A stretch of DNA of 41,512 bases from a virus, in the IMG/VR virus record IMGVR_UViG_3300048585_000186, positions 1-41,512 of that record; one strand, 5' to 3'. Shown here piece after piece: positions 1 to 6,241 of the stretch. Below the pieces are notes generated by a model. It was not told where the DNA came from. It saw only the letters and a list, made by a program, of their open reading frames with translations, and made no database searches. The translations under genes and the position numbers were made by a program. Each line of letters starts with the position of its first letter. Position 1 is the first letter of the stretch.

Positions 1-37
1 CCCTCGAACCCGGTAACCCGGATTAACGGTTTTCGAG
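1..37 (-). pseudogene. Displaced tRNA-Ser 3' half (truncated by window edge)
   Basis: Read on the minus strand this is an anticodon loop CTCGAAA, the 3' anticodon stem ACCGT, a long serine-type variable arm (CCGG/CCGG stem) and the first strand of a T stem (GAGGG). The window ends there, so the rest of the T arm and the acceptor strand lie outside. The variable arm and T stem differ from those of the intact tRNA at the right end. This is therefore probably the original host 3' half, pushed aside when the phage supplied its own. Confidence 0.75.
23..37. other. attL core
   Basis: TTAACGGTTTTCGAG is identical to 41420-41434 and covers the anticodon loop and 3' anticodon stem of tRNA-Ser(CGA). 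The integrase gene ends 54 bp to the right, the usual att-int arrangement. An imperfect match continues leftward (ACCCGG plus one extra A). Confidence 0.85.
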
Positions 38-90
38 TTACAACTTTTGCCGCACAAGTACGCTCAAGGAAACTAGAGAGCAGTTCTTGG

Positions 91-1254
91 TCAGCTACCG
101 TCGTCCGCCGTCGTATTTCGACGGCCACTATCTTGGCCAAAAGCGGTCCTTGGCCAATTCTGGCCAACGATCCGGAGGGCCTCGGCGGCCGCCCGGTCGG
201 CCCTCTCGGAGGGCCTCACGTAGTGCGATTCGGTGACCGACACGGTCGAGTGGCCGAGGCGGCGGGAGACCGTGTAGAGGTCGACGCCGGCGTCGAGCAG
301 CAGGCAGGCGTGGGAGTGGCGCAGGTTCTTGAGCTGCACGCGCCGCAGCTCCGCCTCCCGGACGCGCCGCTCGTAGTGCCAGCTGATCCGCCAGGGCCTC
401 ATCGGCTGGCCGTCCTCGGTCACGAGCGGCCCGAGGCCGCGCAGGGGCTTCAGCATGGCGACGGCCCAGGCGGGCAACGCCACGCTCCGCATGGAGGTCG
501 TCGACTTGGGAGCCTCCTCGATCACCCCGCCTTCGTGGTCGTGCAGGCCGCGGGTGACCGACACCTCGCCGAGCTCCGTCACGGCGCCGTCCTCGCCGGT
601 CTCCTTCCAGAAGCGCAGGTCGGACCAGCGCAGCCCGGCGAGCTCCGAGCGCCGCAGGCCGGCGGCCAGGGCGAGCACGATGACGGGCTCGAGGACGTGG
701 CCCTCGAAGGCCCGCAGGTACTGGGCCGCTTCCTCCGGGGTGAGGACGTCGGGGTTGCGCGCGCTGCGCACCTTGGGGACCTCGACGGCGCGCAGCGGGT
801 TGTTCTCGATCAGGCGCCAGCGCACCGCGACGTTGAGGGCGGCGCTCAGGACGCGGTAGACGTGGCGGCGGGTGCGCTCCGCGCCCTTGACGCCGTCGAG
901 CCAGCGGTCGAGCACGTAGGGGGAGAGGGCGGAAAGCGGGGTCTCGCCGAGCTCAGGCAGGATGTGGTTCTCGATCTTGGAGCGGTAGTCGACGACCGTG
1001 CGCGTGCGCAGGCGCCCCTCGACGTGCGGCAGGTACATGTCCTCGAGGAACTGGCGCACGCTGACGTCCTCCTCGGGCATGCGCCCCGCCTCGAGGAGCA
1101 GCTTGGCGAAGGCGATCGCCGCCTTGCTCTCGTCGCCGCGCACCGTCACCGAGGGGCGACGGCGCTTGCCGGTGACCGAGTTGTAGCCGATCGAGACCCG
1201 GATGCGCCAGAGGCCGGGGAAGACTTCCTCCATGCTGCCGACCTCGCGCCTCAC
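91..1254 (-). CDS. int: Tyrosine site-specific integrase
   Basis: This phage integrase (387 aa) catalyses recombination between attP and the tRNA-Ser attB. The N-terminal part is an arm-binding AP2-like domain (residues about 10-60). A core-binding SAM-like domain follows (about 65-150), then the catalytic domain (about 170-350). Visible catalytic elements are the first arginine in GLRRSEL (about 199-205), LRHSHA with Arg312, LGH with His335 and the nucleophile Tyr345 in ESHYV. The GTG at 1254 gives the longest form. An ATG at 1233 (MEEVFPG) has a GAGG eight to nine bases upstream and is equally plausible. The gene lies 18 bp downstream of an XRE regulator on the same strand, so the two are probably co-transcribed. 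Its 3' end contains candidate arm-type sites. Confidence 0.95.
   Translation of the reverse strand: MRREVGSMEEVFPGLWRIRVSIGYNSVTGKRRRPSVTVRGDESKAAIAFAKLLLEAGRMPEEDVSVRQFLEDMYLPHVEGRLRTRTVVDYRSKIENHILPELGETPLSALSPYVLDRWLDGVKGAERTRRHVYRVLSAALNVAVRWRLIENNPLRAVEVPKVRSARNPDVLTPEEAAQYLRAFEGHVLEPVIVLALAAGLRRSELAGLRWSDLRFWKETGEDGAVTELGEVSVTRGLHDHEGGVIEEAPKSTTSMRSVALPAWAVAMLKPLRGLGPLVTEDGQPMRPWRISWHYERRVREAELRRVQLKNLRHSHACLLLDAGVDLYTVSRRLGHSTVSVTESHYVRPSERADRAAAEALRIVGQNWPRTAFGQDSGRRNTTADDGS
133..168. promoter_or_regulatory. Candidate integrase arm-type sites, left cluster
   Basis: TTGGCCAA occurs at 133-140 and 150-157, and TGGCCAAC at 161-168. The spacing is about 10-17 bp, roughly one to one and a half helical turns. 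The same octamer recurs close to attR (41299-41317), so in the circular phage the two clusters would flank attP within about 135 bp on each side. That is where arm-type integrase sites usually lie. The left cluster is inside the last codons of int. Confidence 0.5.
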
Positions 1255-1272
1255 GGCCTCTTACGGCTCCTC

Positions 1273-1560
1273 TCATAGTCGCTCCGCCACGTCGGCCCGC
1301 ACGGCCGGCTTGAAGTAGCCCGTCTCCGCCTCGAGCGCCGCCAGCGCGGCCAGGTAGAAGTCGAGGCGGGGCATCTGCTCGCCGCGCTCGATCGCGTACA
1401 GCGTGCGGTCGCTGACCTCGACTCCGTACTTATGGCGCAGAAGGCCGGTGAAGTCAGGTGCCCGGTCGTAGCCACGGCGGATGCGCAGAGAGCGCAGGTC
1501 GCGCCCGAAGACCTTCGGGTCGAGTACCGGCTTGGGGTCTGCAGTGGAGGGTTCGGACAC
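1273..1560 (-). CDS. XRE-family HTH regulator (candidate immunity repressor)
   Basis: The 95-aa product has one Cro/C1-type helix-turn-helix, roughly residues 18-72: GRDLRSLRIRRGYD leads into a recognition region ending TLYAIERGEQMPRLD. There is no peptidase tail, so it is not a LexA/CI-type self-cleaving repressor. Position between integrase and a divergent excisionase-like gene, with an intergenic region carrying an inverted repeat (1652-1723), is the classic layout of a lysogeny switch. It probably represses the rightward early promoter and may control int. It could instead be only an int/xis directionality regulator. The ATG start at 1560 is preceded by GAAGGAGCGCGCC, a good ribosome-binding site. 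Confidence 0.8.
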   Translation of the reverse strand: MSEPSTADPKPVLDPKVFGRDLRSLRIRRGYDRAPDFTGLLRHKYGVEVSDRTLYAIERGEQMPRLDFYLAALAALEAETGYFKPAVRADVAERL

Positions 1561-1651
1561 GGCGCGCTCCTTCGAGGTAGCTCGGCTGCAGTTAGGCGCA
1601 TCGTATCCACAGGTTCGTCCCTTGTCTACGCTATTCGTCGGTCGTCAACCA

Positions 1652-1723
1652 GAATCGTAGCTTGCTGACGACAATGAGTGTAGCACTTCCTCTTGCAGTA
1701 AGCGAAAGCCGACGCTACGATTC
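1652..1723. promoter_or_regulatory. Divergent control region with inverted repeat
   Basis: GAATCGTAGC (1652-1661) and its exact reverse complement GCTACGATTC (1714-1723) lie 52 bp apart in the 199-bp gap between the XRE gene and the divergent excisionase-like gene. The gap is clearly more AT-rich than the coding DNA around it. A related TACGCTATTCG lies at 1627-1637. These are the best candidates for repressor operators. No convincing -35/-10 pair was fixed. Confidence 0.5.
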
Positions 1724-1759
1724 CGTCTGTGAGTTACGGCTAACGTAAGGAGAGTCCAC

Positions 1760-1984
1760 ATGACGGAACTGCTCAGTCCGCCCCAGGCGGCCCGCCTGAT
1801 CGGCGTCAACGTCCACCAGGTGAAGGAGTGGATGCGCCGCGGCGACGATCCCCTGCCGAGCGTCCCCGTGGGCAGCTCGGGGAAGTTCCGCAAGGTGCTG
1901 CGCGAGCAGATCGCGGAATGGCTCGAGCGCGAAGCGGGCCGATCCCATTCGCCGAAGACGCGTCCTCGTCGTCCCAGGCGCTGA
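1760..1984 (+). CDS. xis: Excisionase-like / MerR-type HTH protein
   Basis: The 74-aa basic protein carries an HTH_17-type fold: SPPQAARLIGVNVHQVKEWMRRGD, then a wing ending GKFRKVLREQIAEWLERE (residues about 6-62). This is the build of small excisionases and MerR-like DNA binders. It is the first gene rightward from the control region, opposite int and the XRE regulator, and has AAGGAGAG nine bases before its ATG. The C-terminus is Arg/Pro-rich. A role as Xis or as a Cro-like early regulator is inferred from size, fold and position. Confidence 0.7.
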   Translation: MTELLSPPQAARLIGVNVHQVKEWMRRGDDPLPSVPVGSSGKFRKVLREQIAEWLEREAGRSHSPKTRPRRPRR

Positions 1985-1995
1985 CGAAACTCACC

Positions 1996-2502
1996 TTGAG
2001 CGTTCGACACATAGGCCTCGTCCTCGACCATCTCGAGGCGCCGGCGCCCGTGAAGCTCGTGGCCCTCATCCTGGCGGACCACTGCGACGCCGACGGCTTC
2101 TGCTGGCCGAGCTACCGGCGCATCGCCGAGAGGAGCTGCCTCTCGGAACGTTCGGTGCGCCGCCACGTCCACGACCTGATCCGGAGCGGCGTCGTGACCA
2201 AAGTGCGTACGGGTTCTGTCACGACGACAGACGGCAGGCGCCTCAGGGTCACCAACGCATACCGGGTGAACGCCGGCGTGCTCGCCGGCAGGCCCTCGCT
2301 TCTGTCCACAGCCGAGGTGTCGATAGTGGACACCACTGACCACCTACAAGTGGCCATATCTGGCCGCTCTAGGTGGTCAGGGCTGGCCACCAAACCGTCA
2401 TTAGAACCATCACTTCTAACCGTCAGCGGTGTGGAGGATGTGGAAAACCGCGGCTCGCTGCGTCGTCTGCTCTCAGCCGACGGGGAAGAGGCCGCGGGAT
2501 GA
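1996..2502 (+). CDS. HTH_36-type replication or regulatory protein
   Basis: The conserved part is PVKLVALILADHCDADGFCW, then PSYRRIAERSCLSERSVRRH. This is the winged-helix HTH_36 fold found in phage and plasmid replication initiators. The C-terminal third is poorly conserved in character and its DNA holds three nested dyads (2303-2419), reminiscent of phages whose origin lies inside the initiator gene. The start is uncertain. TTG 1996 begins 12 bp after the excisionase stop; GTG 2050 is the next option; an open frame extends upstream to 1828 but overlaps the previous gene and looks like readthrough of it. The stop overlaps the next ATG (ATGA at 2499). No helicase-loader motif was seen. Confidence 0.65.
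   Translation: MSVRHIGLVLDHLEAPAPVKLVALILADHCDADGFCWPSYRRIAERSCLSERSVRRHVHDLIRSGVVTKVRTGSVTTTDGRRLRVTNAYRVNAGVLAGRPSLLSTAEVSIVDTTDHLQVAISGRSRWSGLATKPSLEPSLLTVSGVEDVENRGSLRRLLSADGEEAAG
2303..2419. repeat. Cluster of three dyads, candidate origin or operator
   Basis: Three perfect inverted repeats lie in 117 bp. TGTCCAC/GTGGACA is at 2303-2309 and 2326-2332. CTGACCACCTA/TAGGTGGTCAG is at 2336-2346 and 2370-2380. TTAGAA/TTCTAA is at 2401-2406 and 2414-2419. TGGCC repeats three times between 2350 and 2390. The stretch from about 2340 to 2425 is less GC-rich than its surroundings. It lies inside the HTH_36 gene, where an origin would be expected if that gene is an initiator. Confidence 0.45.
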
Positions 2503-2909
2503 GGTCCTGGACGACCGCCGAGGAGGAGGCGCTTCGACAGCTGGCGCACCTCGGCACGCACGCCCTCGCCGTGGCCTTCGACCGCCCCGTCCGCAGCATC
2601 GAGAACAAGGCGCGGCGACTCGGGATCTCGATCAGGCGCAGAAGCTCCGAGTGCTCTTCGAGTGGAGTCTGCAGCGAAGCCGGCCTGCGCCGCGCCCGCG
2701 AACTCATGGCCGCTCCGCTCTGCCCGGCCTGTGCCAGGCGCCCGATCGGCGTGCGCCGGACCGGCCTCTGCTGGCGCTGCCACCTCGAGGCCCTCCGCCT
2801 CGTCCACGAGGAGGAGATCGCCAGAATCGAGGGCCAGCGCGCCCTCTGGGCGTCGCGCAGCAAGCTGCAGCGCCGGCGCTCCTCGCTCCCGTCGACGCCC
2901 GAGTCCTGA
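2499..2909 (+). CDS. Myb/SANT-like DNA-binding protein with zinc ribbon
   Basis: The product is 136 aa. Residues 1-48 form a Myb/SANT-like helical domain (RSWTTAEEEALRQL and SIENKARRLGISIRRR). A CxxC...CxxC zinc ribbon follows (CPAC and CWRC, about residues 74-94), then a charged helical tail. The same SANT-like module is found at the N-terminus of this phage's large terminase. The ATG at 2499 overlaps the previous stop (ATGA), which makes it the natural start even though the frame is open further upstream. The exact role is unknown. DNA binding in early gene control or replication is inferred. Confidence 0.7.
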   Translation: MRSWTTAEEEALRQLAHLGTHALAVAFDRPVRSIENKARRLGISIRRRSSECSSSGVCSEAGLRRARELMAAPLCPACARRPIGVRRTGLCWRCHLEALRLVHEEEIARIEGQRALWASRSKLQRRRSSLPSTPES

Positions 2910-2914
2910 TTCCT

Positions 2915-2943
2915 TTGAATCCGTCCCCTTGGAGAGGTACCAT
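2915..2943 (+). promoter_or_regulatory. Candidate promoter ahead of SOS box
   Basis: TTGAAT (2915-2920) and TACCAT (2938-2943) are separated by 17 bp and resemble a sigma-70-type -35/-10 pair. The SOS box starts 17 bp beyond the -10, placing it over the early transcribed region, where a bound repressor would block transcription. Support is by pattern only. Confidence 0.45.
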
Positions 2944-2959
2944 GCGTTCACTCCCTGAC

Positions 2960-2975
2960 ACGAACATATGTTCGT
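2960..2975. promoter_or_regulatory. LexA SOS box (perfect 16-bp palindrome)
   Basis: ACGAACATATGTTCGT is a perfect palindrome and contains CGAAC-N4-GTTCG, the LexA operator of Bacillus and actinobacteria. It lies just upstream of the Shine-Dalgarno (AAAGGAG) of the gene at 3002. The operon behind it would be de-repressed by host DNA damage. Confidence 0.8.
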
Positions 2976-3001
2976 ACCGACCCCGAAAGGAGCTGCTCGA
3001 C

Positions 3002-3205
3002 ATGGGGCTGATCTTCGAGCCGACCACGACGCCGCGCGGCTGGACCGTTCACCGCGCGGCCACCGGAGAGCTACTCGGCAGCGTCGAGTGGCACGATCGG
3101 CTCGGGGTCTACGGTTTTGCTGCGCGTCCTGGGCTGGCGCTCGTCTTCGACCACCGGGCGCTCGAGGCGATCGGGCACTTCGTCGACGAGGCCAACTCCA
3201 AGTGA
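3002..3205 (+). CDS. Small hypothetical protein, first gene after SOS box
   Basis: The 67-aa protein (MGLIFEPTTTPRGWTVHR...) reads as a small beta-rich domain with a terminal helix (DHRALEAIGHFVDEANSK). I do not recognise a family. ATG 3002 is chosen because AAAGGAG lies nine bases upstream. An in-frame ATG at 2942 is also preceded by GGAGAGG, but its first codons would run through the LexA palindrome. The stop overlaps the GTG of the HNH gene (GTGA). Its position right behind the SOS box suggests a damage-responsive role, possibly in induction. Confidence 0.65.
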   Translation: MGLIFEPTTTPRGWTVHRAATGELLGSVEWHDRLGVYGFAARPGLALVFDHRALEAIGHFVDEANSK

Positions 3206-3567
3206 GCGTCTTCCGCCAGTCGCAGGCCGCGCGCCTCGAGCGGCGCAGCTGTCGCTACTGTCCGGCGCTGGCCGACCCCGGCTCCGACACCTGCTCTGAG
3301 CACACCGGCGAAGCCGGGCGCATGGCTGCAGAGCCTCGGCGCGCCGGCTACAAGAGTTCTGCCTACCGCGTCGCCAGGCGCAGCGCGCTCCGCCGCGCCA
3401 AGGGACGCTGCGAAGCCTGCGGCGCCTCGCTGCCGCGGCGACCCGACGGGCGTCTCCTCTGCCAGACCCACCACAGGGACGGGGATCCGACGCACAATCC
3501 CGCTGACGGTTCCAACCTGCTCGTGTGCTGCCTTGCCTGCCACTCCGGCAGGCGCTGTCCCGGCTGA
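3202..3567 (+). CDS. HNH endonuclease-like protein
   Basis: The 121-aa protein has two cysteine pairs early (CRYC, then CSEH) and a typical HNH core: CEAC (about residues 70-73), QTHHRDGDPTHNPADG, then NLLVCCLACHSG. The HH, N and final H supply the beta-beta-alpha metal site, and the CxxC pairs form the structural zinc knuckle. HNH enzymes usually sit beside the terminases in such phages. Here it is in the early operon, so a role in recombination or DNA degradation is as likely as packaging. The GTG start overlaps the previous stop. Confidence 0.8.
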   Translation: MSVFRQSQAARLERRSCRYCPALADPGSDTCSEHTGEAGRMAAEPRRAGYKSSAYRVARRSALRRAKGRCEACGASLPRRPDGRLLCQTHHRDGDPTHNPADGSNLLVCCLACHSGRRCPG

Positions 3568-3668
3568 CCACTCCGTTCGCCCTACCGTGCCTTCTCACGC
3601 CTCTCAAGTTCCGTCTGGCGTAACTGGTATACACAAGAGGTAGATTCATGTTCGAAAGGAGCCATCCC

Positions 3669-4532
3669 GTGTCCGAAGCCCCCGACCTCGTCGTCGCCAC
3701 CGCCCCGAGCCCGTCCGCCGCCTCCACGCCTCCTCGCCTCACTCCCGCCGACGTCGTGCGCGAGGTCGCGGCCATCAAGCAGATCATGGCCGAGGTCATG
3801 AAGGACGGGGAGCACTACGGCAAGGTGCCCGGCTCGAACAAGCCGGGCCTCTTCCAGCCCGGCGCGCAGATCATCGCCCTCACCTTCCGTCTCGGGCCGC
3901 GCTTCCGCGTCACGAAGACCGACCTGCCCGGCGGGCACCGCGAGTTCTACGTCGAGACCGACCTCTACGACCGCCTCACCGGCCAGCTCGTCGGCATGGG
4001 CGTCGGCATGGCCACCACGCTCGAGACGAAGTGGCGTTACCGCTCCGGCCCCGTGACCTTCACCGGCCGCTCGGTGCCGCGAGAGTACTGGGAGCTGCGG
4101 CAGTCGGATCCGCAGAAGGCGGCCGAGCTCGTGGGCGGCAAGGGTTACCAGACGCGCAAGAACCCCGACACCGGCTTCTGGGAGGTCGTCGAGGCCGGAG
4201 AGCGCACCGAGAACGACAACCCGGCCGACGTCTACAACACGGCGCTCAAGATGGCGAGCAAGCGGAGCTTCGTGCACGCCGTCATGAACACCACGGCCGC
4301 GGGCGAGATGTTCACTACGACCGAGGTCGACGAGTCGCTCTTGCACGTGGGCGGCGACCGGGTGAACGCCGAGACCCTCGAGCGCCTGCGCCGGCGCCGC
4401 GACGAGCTCGGCATCTCCGCCGATGTCTACGGGCGCCAGCTCTCCCACTACCGCGCGACCGTCGACACGGCCCTCAGCCAGGTCGACGCCGAGGCGCTCC
4501 TGGATGCCTACGAGTCACGAGAGGCGTCGTGA
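3669..4532 (+). CDS. Conserved phage protein, possible ssDNA-annealing/recombination function
   Basis: The 287-aa product contains blocks I associate with a widespread phage/ICE protein family: IKQIMAEVMKDGEHYGKVPG, then KPGLFQPGAQ, DLPGGHREFYVE, VGMGVGMATTLETKWRYR and YNTALKMASKRSFVHAV. The last block resembles a conserved element of some single-strand annealing proteins, but I cannot name the family with certainty. GTG 3669 is preferred because AAAGGAG lies seven bases upstream. ATG 3648 is in frame, with a weaker AAGAGG. A TATACA-like element at 3629-3634 may be part of a promoter. The downstream RusA-like gene fits a recombination module. Confidence 0.6.
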   Translation: MSEAPDLVVATAPSPSAASTPPRLTPADVVREVAAIKQIMAEVMKDGEHYGKVPGSNKPGLFQPGAQIIALTFRLGPRFRVTKTDLPGGHREFYVETDLYDRLTGQLVGMGVGMATTLETKWRYRSGPVTFTGRSVPREYWELRQSDPQKAAELVGGKGYQTRKNPDTGFWEVVEAGERTENDNPADVYNTALKMASKRSFVHAVMNTTAAGEMFTTTEVDESLLHVGGDRVNAETLERLRRRRDELGISADVYGRQLSHYRATVDTALSQVDAEALLDAYESREAS

Positions 4533-4722
4533 CCTCGTGGGCTACCGGGACGAGGACCCGCGCGACTACGGCATGGAGGAGGAGTTCGAGCGCCAGAGCC
4601 GGCGCTTCAGGCCCGTGCCGTCGTTCTGCCGTACCGAGGACGAGTACCGCGAGTGGCTGCGCGGCGACCTGGACGACTGGGAGCTCCGGCAGCGGAGGGC
4701 GGGGGAGAGGGAGCGCGCCTGA
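4504..4722 (+). CDS. Small acidic hypothetical protein
   Basis: The 72-aa charged protein (EEEFERQSRRFRPVPSF, then TEDEYREWLRGDLDDWELRQ) is helical in character with no known motif. ATG 4504 overlaps the preceding gene by 29 bp; GTG 4537 is an alternative that removes the overlap. The stop overlaps an ATG at 4722 (TGATG), so translation is probably coupled to what follows. Confidence 0.5.
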   Translation: MPTSHERRRDLVGYRDEDPRDYGMEEEFERQSRRFRPVPSFCRTEDEYREWLRGDLDDWELRQRRAGERERA

Positions 4723-4853
4723 TGCTCGCGCTCCTCATCGCCGTGGTCGCGGTCCCGCTCGCCGTGGTCTTCGTCGTGTTCGCCCTCGCTCTGGCGAAGG
4801 TTGCCGCGAAGCCGACGCCGCCCGTCCGCGGCCCGGTCGGTGAGGATCACAAC

Positions 4854-5231
4854 ATGCCTGAGGCCGTCACCTTCACCATCCCCGGCCGGCTGCCTGGCCT
4901 GAACGAGTACACGGCCGCCAATCGCACCCATCCCAAGGCCGGCGCACGCGCCAAGAAGGAAGCCGAGTGGCAGGTCGCGTGGGGCGTGAAGATCGCCCGC
5001 CTCGAGCCGATCGAGGGCCCGGTCTACCTGACCTTCGCCTGGCACGAGCCCGACCGCCGGCGCGACGTCGACAACGTCGCCTTCGCGAAGAAGTTCATCC
5101 TCGACGCGCTGGTGCGGCTCGGCATCCTCGCGGGCGACGGCCGTAAGCACGTCGTCGGCTTCACCGACGAGTTCCACCTCGACCGCATACGTCCGCGCGT
5201 CGTCGTGACGATCGAAAGGACCAGCGCATGA
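4854..5231 (+). CDS. rusA: RusA-like Holliday junction resolvase
   Basis: The 125-aa form matches the usual RusA length of about 120. IPGRLPGLNEY opens the domain. The metal-binding core is DRRRDVDNVAFAKKFILDAL, followed by GILAGDGRKHV. In RusA the acidic residues of such a core bind Mg2+ and the lysine assists cleavage. It resolves branched DNA during phage replication or recombination. ATG 4854 is chosen on homology and on GAGGAT nine bases upstream. The frame stays open to an ATG at 4722 that would add 44 residues with one strong membrane helix (LALLIAVVAVPLAVVFVVFA). This could be a separate translation start or a membrane-anchored form. Confidence 0.85.
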   Translation: MPEAVTFTIPGRLPGLNEYTAANRTHPKAGARAKKEAEWQVAWGVKIARLEPIEGPVYLTFAWHEPDRRRDVDNVAFAKKFILDALVRLGILAGDGRKHVVGFTDEFHLDRIRPRVVVTIERTSA

Positions 5232-5428
5232 CCAGGCCCATCCCCGCGGAGGTGGCGGCCTTCTACAACGAGCACGTCCGCCGCGACCCGTCGAACCCTC
5301 CGACCCGACGAGAGATCGCCGCCCTCGCAGGCATCTCGGTCGCCACCGCGCAGAAGTGGCTCGAGGTCCTCGAGGCCCAGGGCCGGCTCTGCTATCCGCT
5401 CCGCCGGACCCGGAGGGTCGAGGCATGA
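5228..5428 (+). CDS. Small winged-helix DNA-binding protein
   Basis: The 66-aa protein has a LexA-N-terminal-like winged helix: PPTRREIAALAGISVATAQK, then WLEVLEAQGRL. It has no dimerisation or effector domain. It is translationally coupled on both sides: ATGA overlap with the RusA-like stop and again with the next gene. It may tune early transcription, perhaps by competing for LexA-type sites, but the target is unknown. Confidence 0.7.
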   Translation: MTRPIPAEVAAFYNEHVRRDPSNPPTRREIAALAGISVATAQKWLEVLEAQGRLCYPLRRTRRVEA

Positions 5429-5736
5429 GCGGTCTGCAGCTCTCTCTCGACAACACGACGCTCCTCGAGGCCATCGTCTGGCGCGACGCTCACCGCGCCT
5501 CCTGGGACGAGATCGTCGCATGGGCGCATGAGGACATGCACCTGCGGGGCTACTGCTCGATGCAGACCTACATGGAGACCCTGCGCTCGCCGGCCGTGGC
5601 GACTCGCCTCGGTCTCCAGAAGATGGGCGACGAGCCCTACCAGATCAACCACAACCTGCGGAGCGGCCTCACGCGGCTGATGCTGCTCGAGTACCCCTAC
5701 CTGCCGTTCAAGCCGCGACGCAGCAAGTGCGACTAG
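5425..5736 (+). CDS. Hypothetical phage protein
   Basis: The 103-aa protein (MSGLQLSLDNTTLLEAIVWR...) seems mostly helical in its first half and ends in a basic tail (PFKPRRSKCD). No family is recognised. The ATG at 5425 overlaps the previous stop (ATGA). It is the last gene of the overlapping early block. Confidence 0.6.
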   Translation: MSGLQLSLDNTTLLEAIVWRDAHRASWDEIVAWAHEDMHLRGYCSMQTYMETLRSPAVATRLGLQKMGDEPYQINHNLRSGLTRLMLLEYPYLPFKPRRSKCD

Positions 5737-5766
5737 TCCCCGAGTCTTCCGTCCGAGAGGAGAACC

Positions 5767-5973
5767 GTGCTGTCCAGGATCAAAACCTACCTGACGCCGC
5801 CGCGGCGCAAGGCCATCTACGGCGCGATGACCGCCGGCACCGTCGCTCTCATCGCCTTCAACGTGGTGAGCGCCGACCAGCTCAATCAGGCCGTGGAAAG
5901 TGTAGTCTCCGTCCTCACCGCACTCACGACCTTGCTCGCCTTCCTGAACACAGGCTCGGGCGCGGATCACTGA
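5767..5973 (+). CDS. Holin-like small membrane protein
   Basis: The 68-aa protein has two hydrophobic segments (AMTAGTVALIAFNVV and VVSVLTALTTLLAFL). A basic N-terminus (TPPRRKAIYG) precedes them and the chain ends LNTGSGADH. This is the general build of small actinophage holin-type proteins. GTG start with GAGGAGA six bases upstream. It is far from the amidase (27706), so assignment as the functional holin is tentative; an early membrane or exclusion role is possible. Confidence 0.55.
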   Translation: MLSRIKTYLTPPRRKAIYGAMTAGTVALIAFNVVSADQLNQAVESVVSVLTALTTLLAFLNTGSGADH

Positions 5974-5981
5974 TGGCGGTA

Positions 5982-5999
5982 GACGTGGGGACCCACGTC
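5982..5999. other. Tight stem-loop between small genes
   Basis: GACGTGGG and CCCACGTC are separated by two bases, so the practical hairpin is a 7-bp stem with a 4-base loop (GGAC, counting the flanking pair). It is not followed by a T run. It may be a processing or attenuation element, or a protein-binding palindrome. Confidence 0.35.
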
Positions 6000-6018
6000 G
6001 TGAGATTGAAGGAGCAGT

Positions 6019-6228
6019 GTGGAGCGCGTCAGCCTGAGTCAAGCAGCCCGCTGGAAGAAGAAGTACGCCTACTACCGGACCTCCCGCGGTGAACTGCGCC
6101 GCGTGGTGAGAATCGAGCGAAAGCGGCCCAACTGGCGCCTCGTCCTCGAAGACGGCCGCGACTTCCTGGTCGACCCGAGCACCATGCTCTTTTCCGATGT
6201 GATGGATGACGGAAAGGTCAACTCGTAG
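6019..6228 (+). CDS. Small basic hypothetical protein
   Basis: The 69-aa protein has a basic start (LSQAARWKKKYAYYRTSRGE) and beta-type segments (VVRIERKRPNWRLVLEDGRD). GTG 6019 has AAGGAG five bases upstream. It is the last rightward gene before the oppositely oriented defence operon. No family recognised. Confidence 0.5.
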   Translation: MERVSLSQAARWKKKYAYYRTSRGELRRVVRIERKRPNWRLVLEDGRDFLVDPSTMLFSDVMDDGKVNS

Positions 6229-6241
6229 CCCCCATTGTCAT

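Noticed and set aside
1828-1995. N-terminal extension of the HTH_36 protein to 1828
   Set aside because: It would overlap nearly all of the excisionase gene in another phase and reads as low-complexity Arg/Ala sequence.
2942-3001. ATG 2942 as start of the small SOS-linked gene
   Set aside because: It would place the LexA palindrome inside the coding sequence; ATG 3002 has a better-spaced AAAGGAG.
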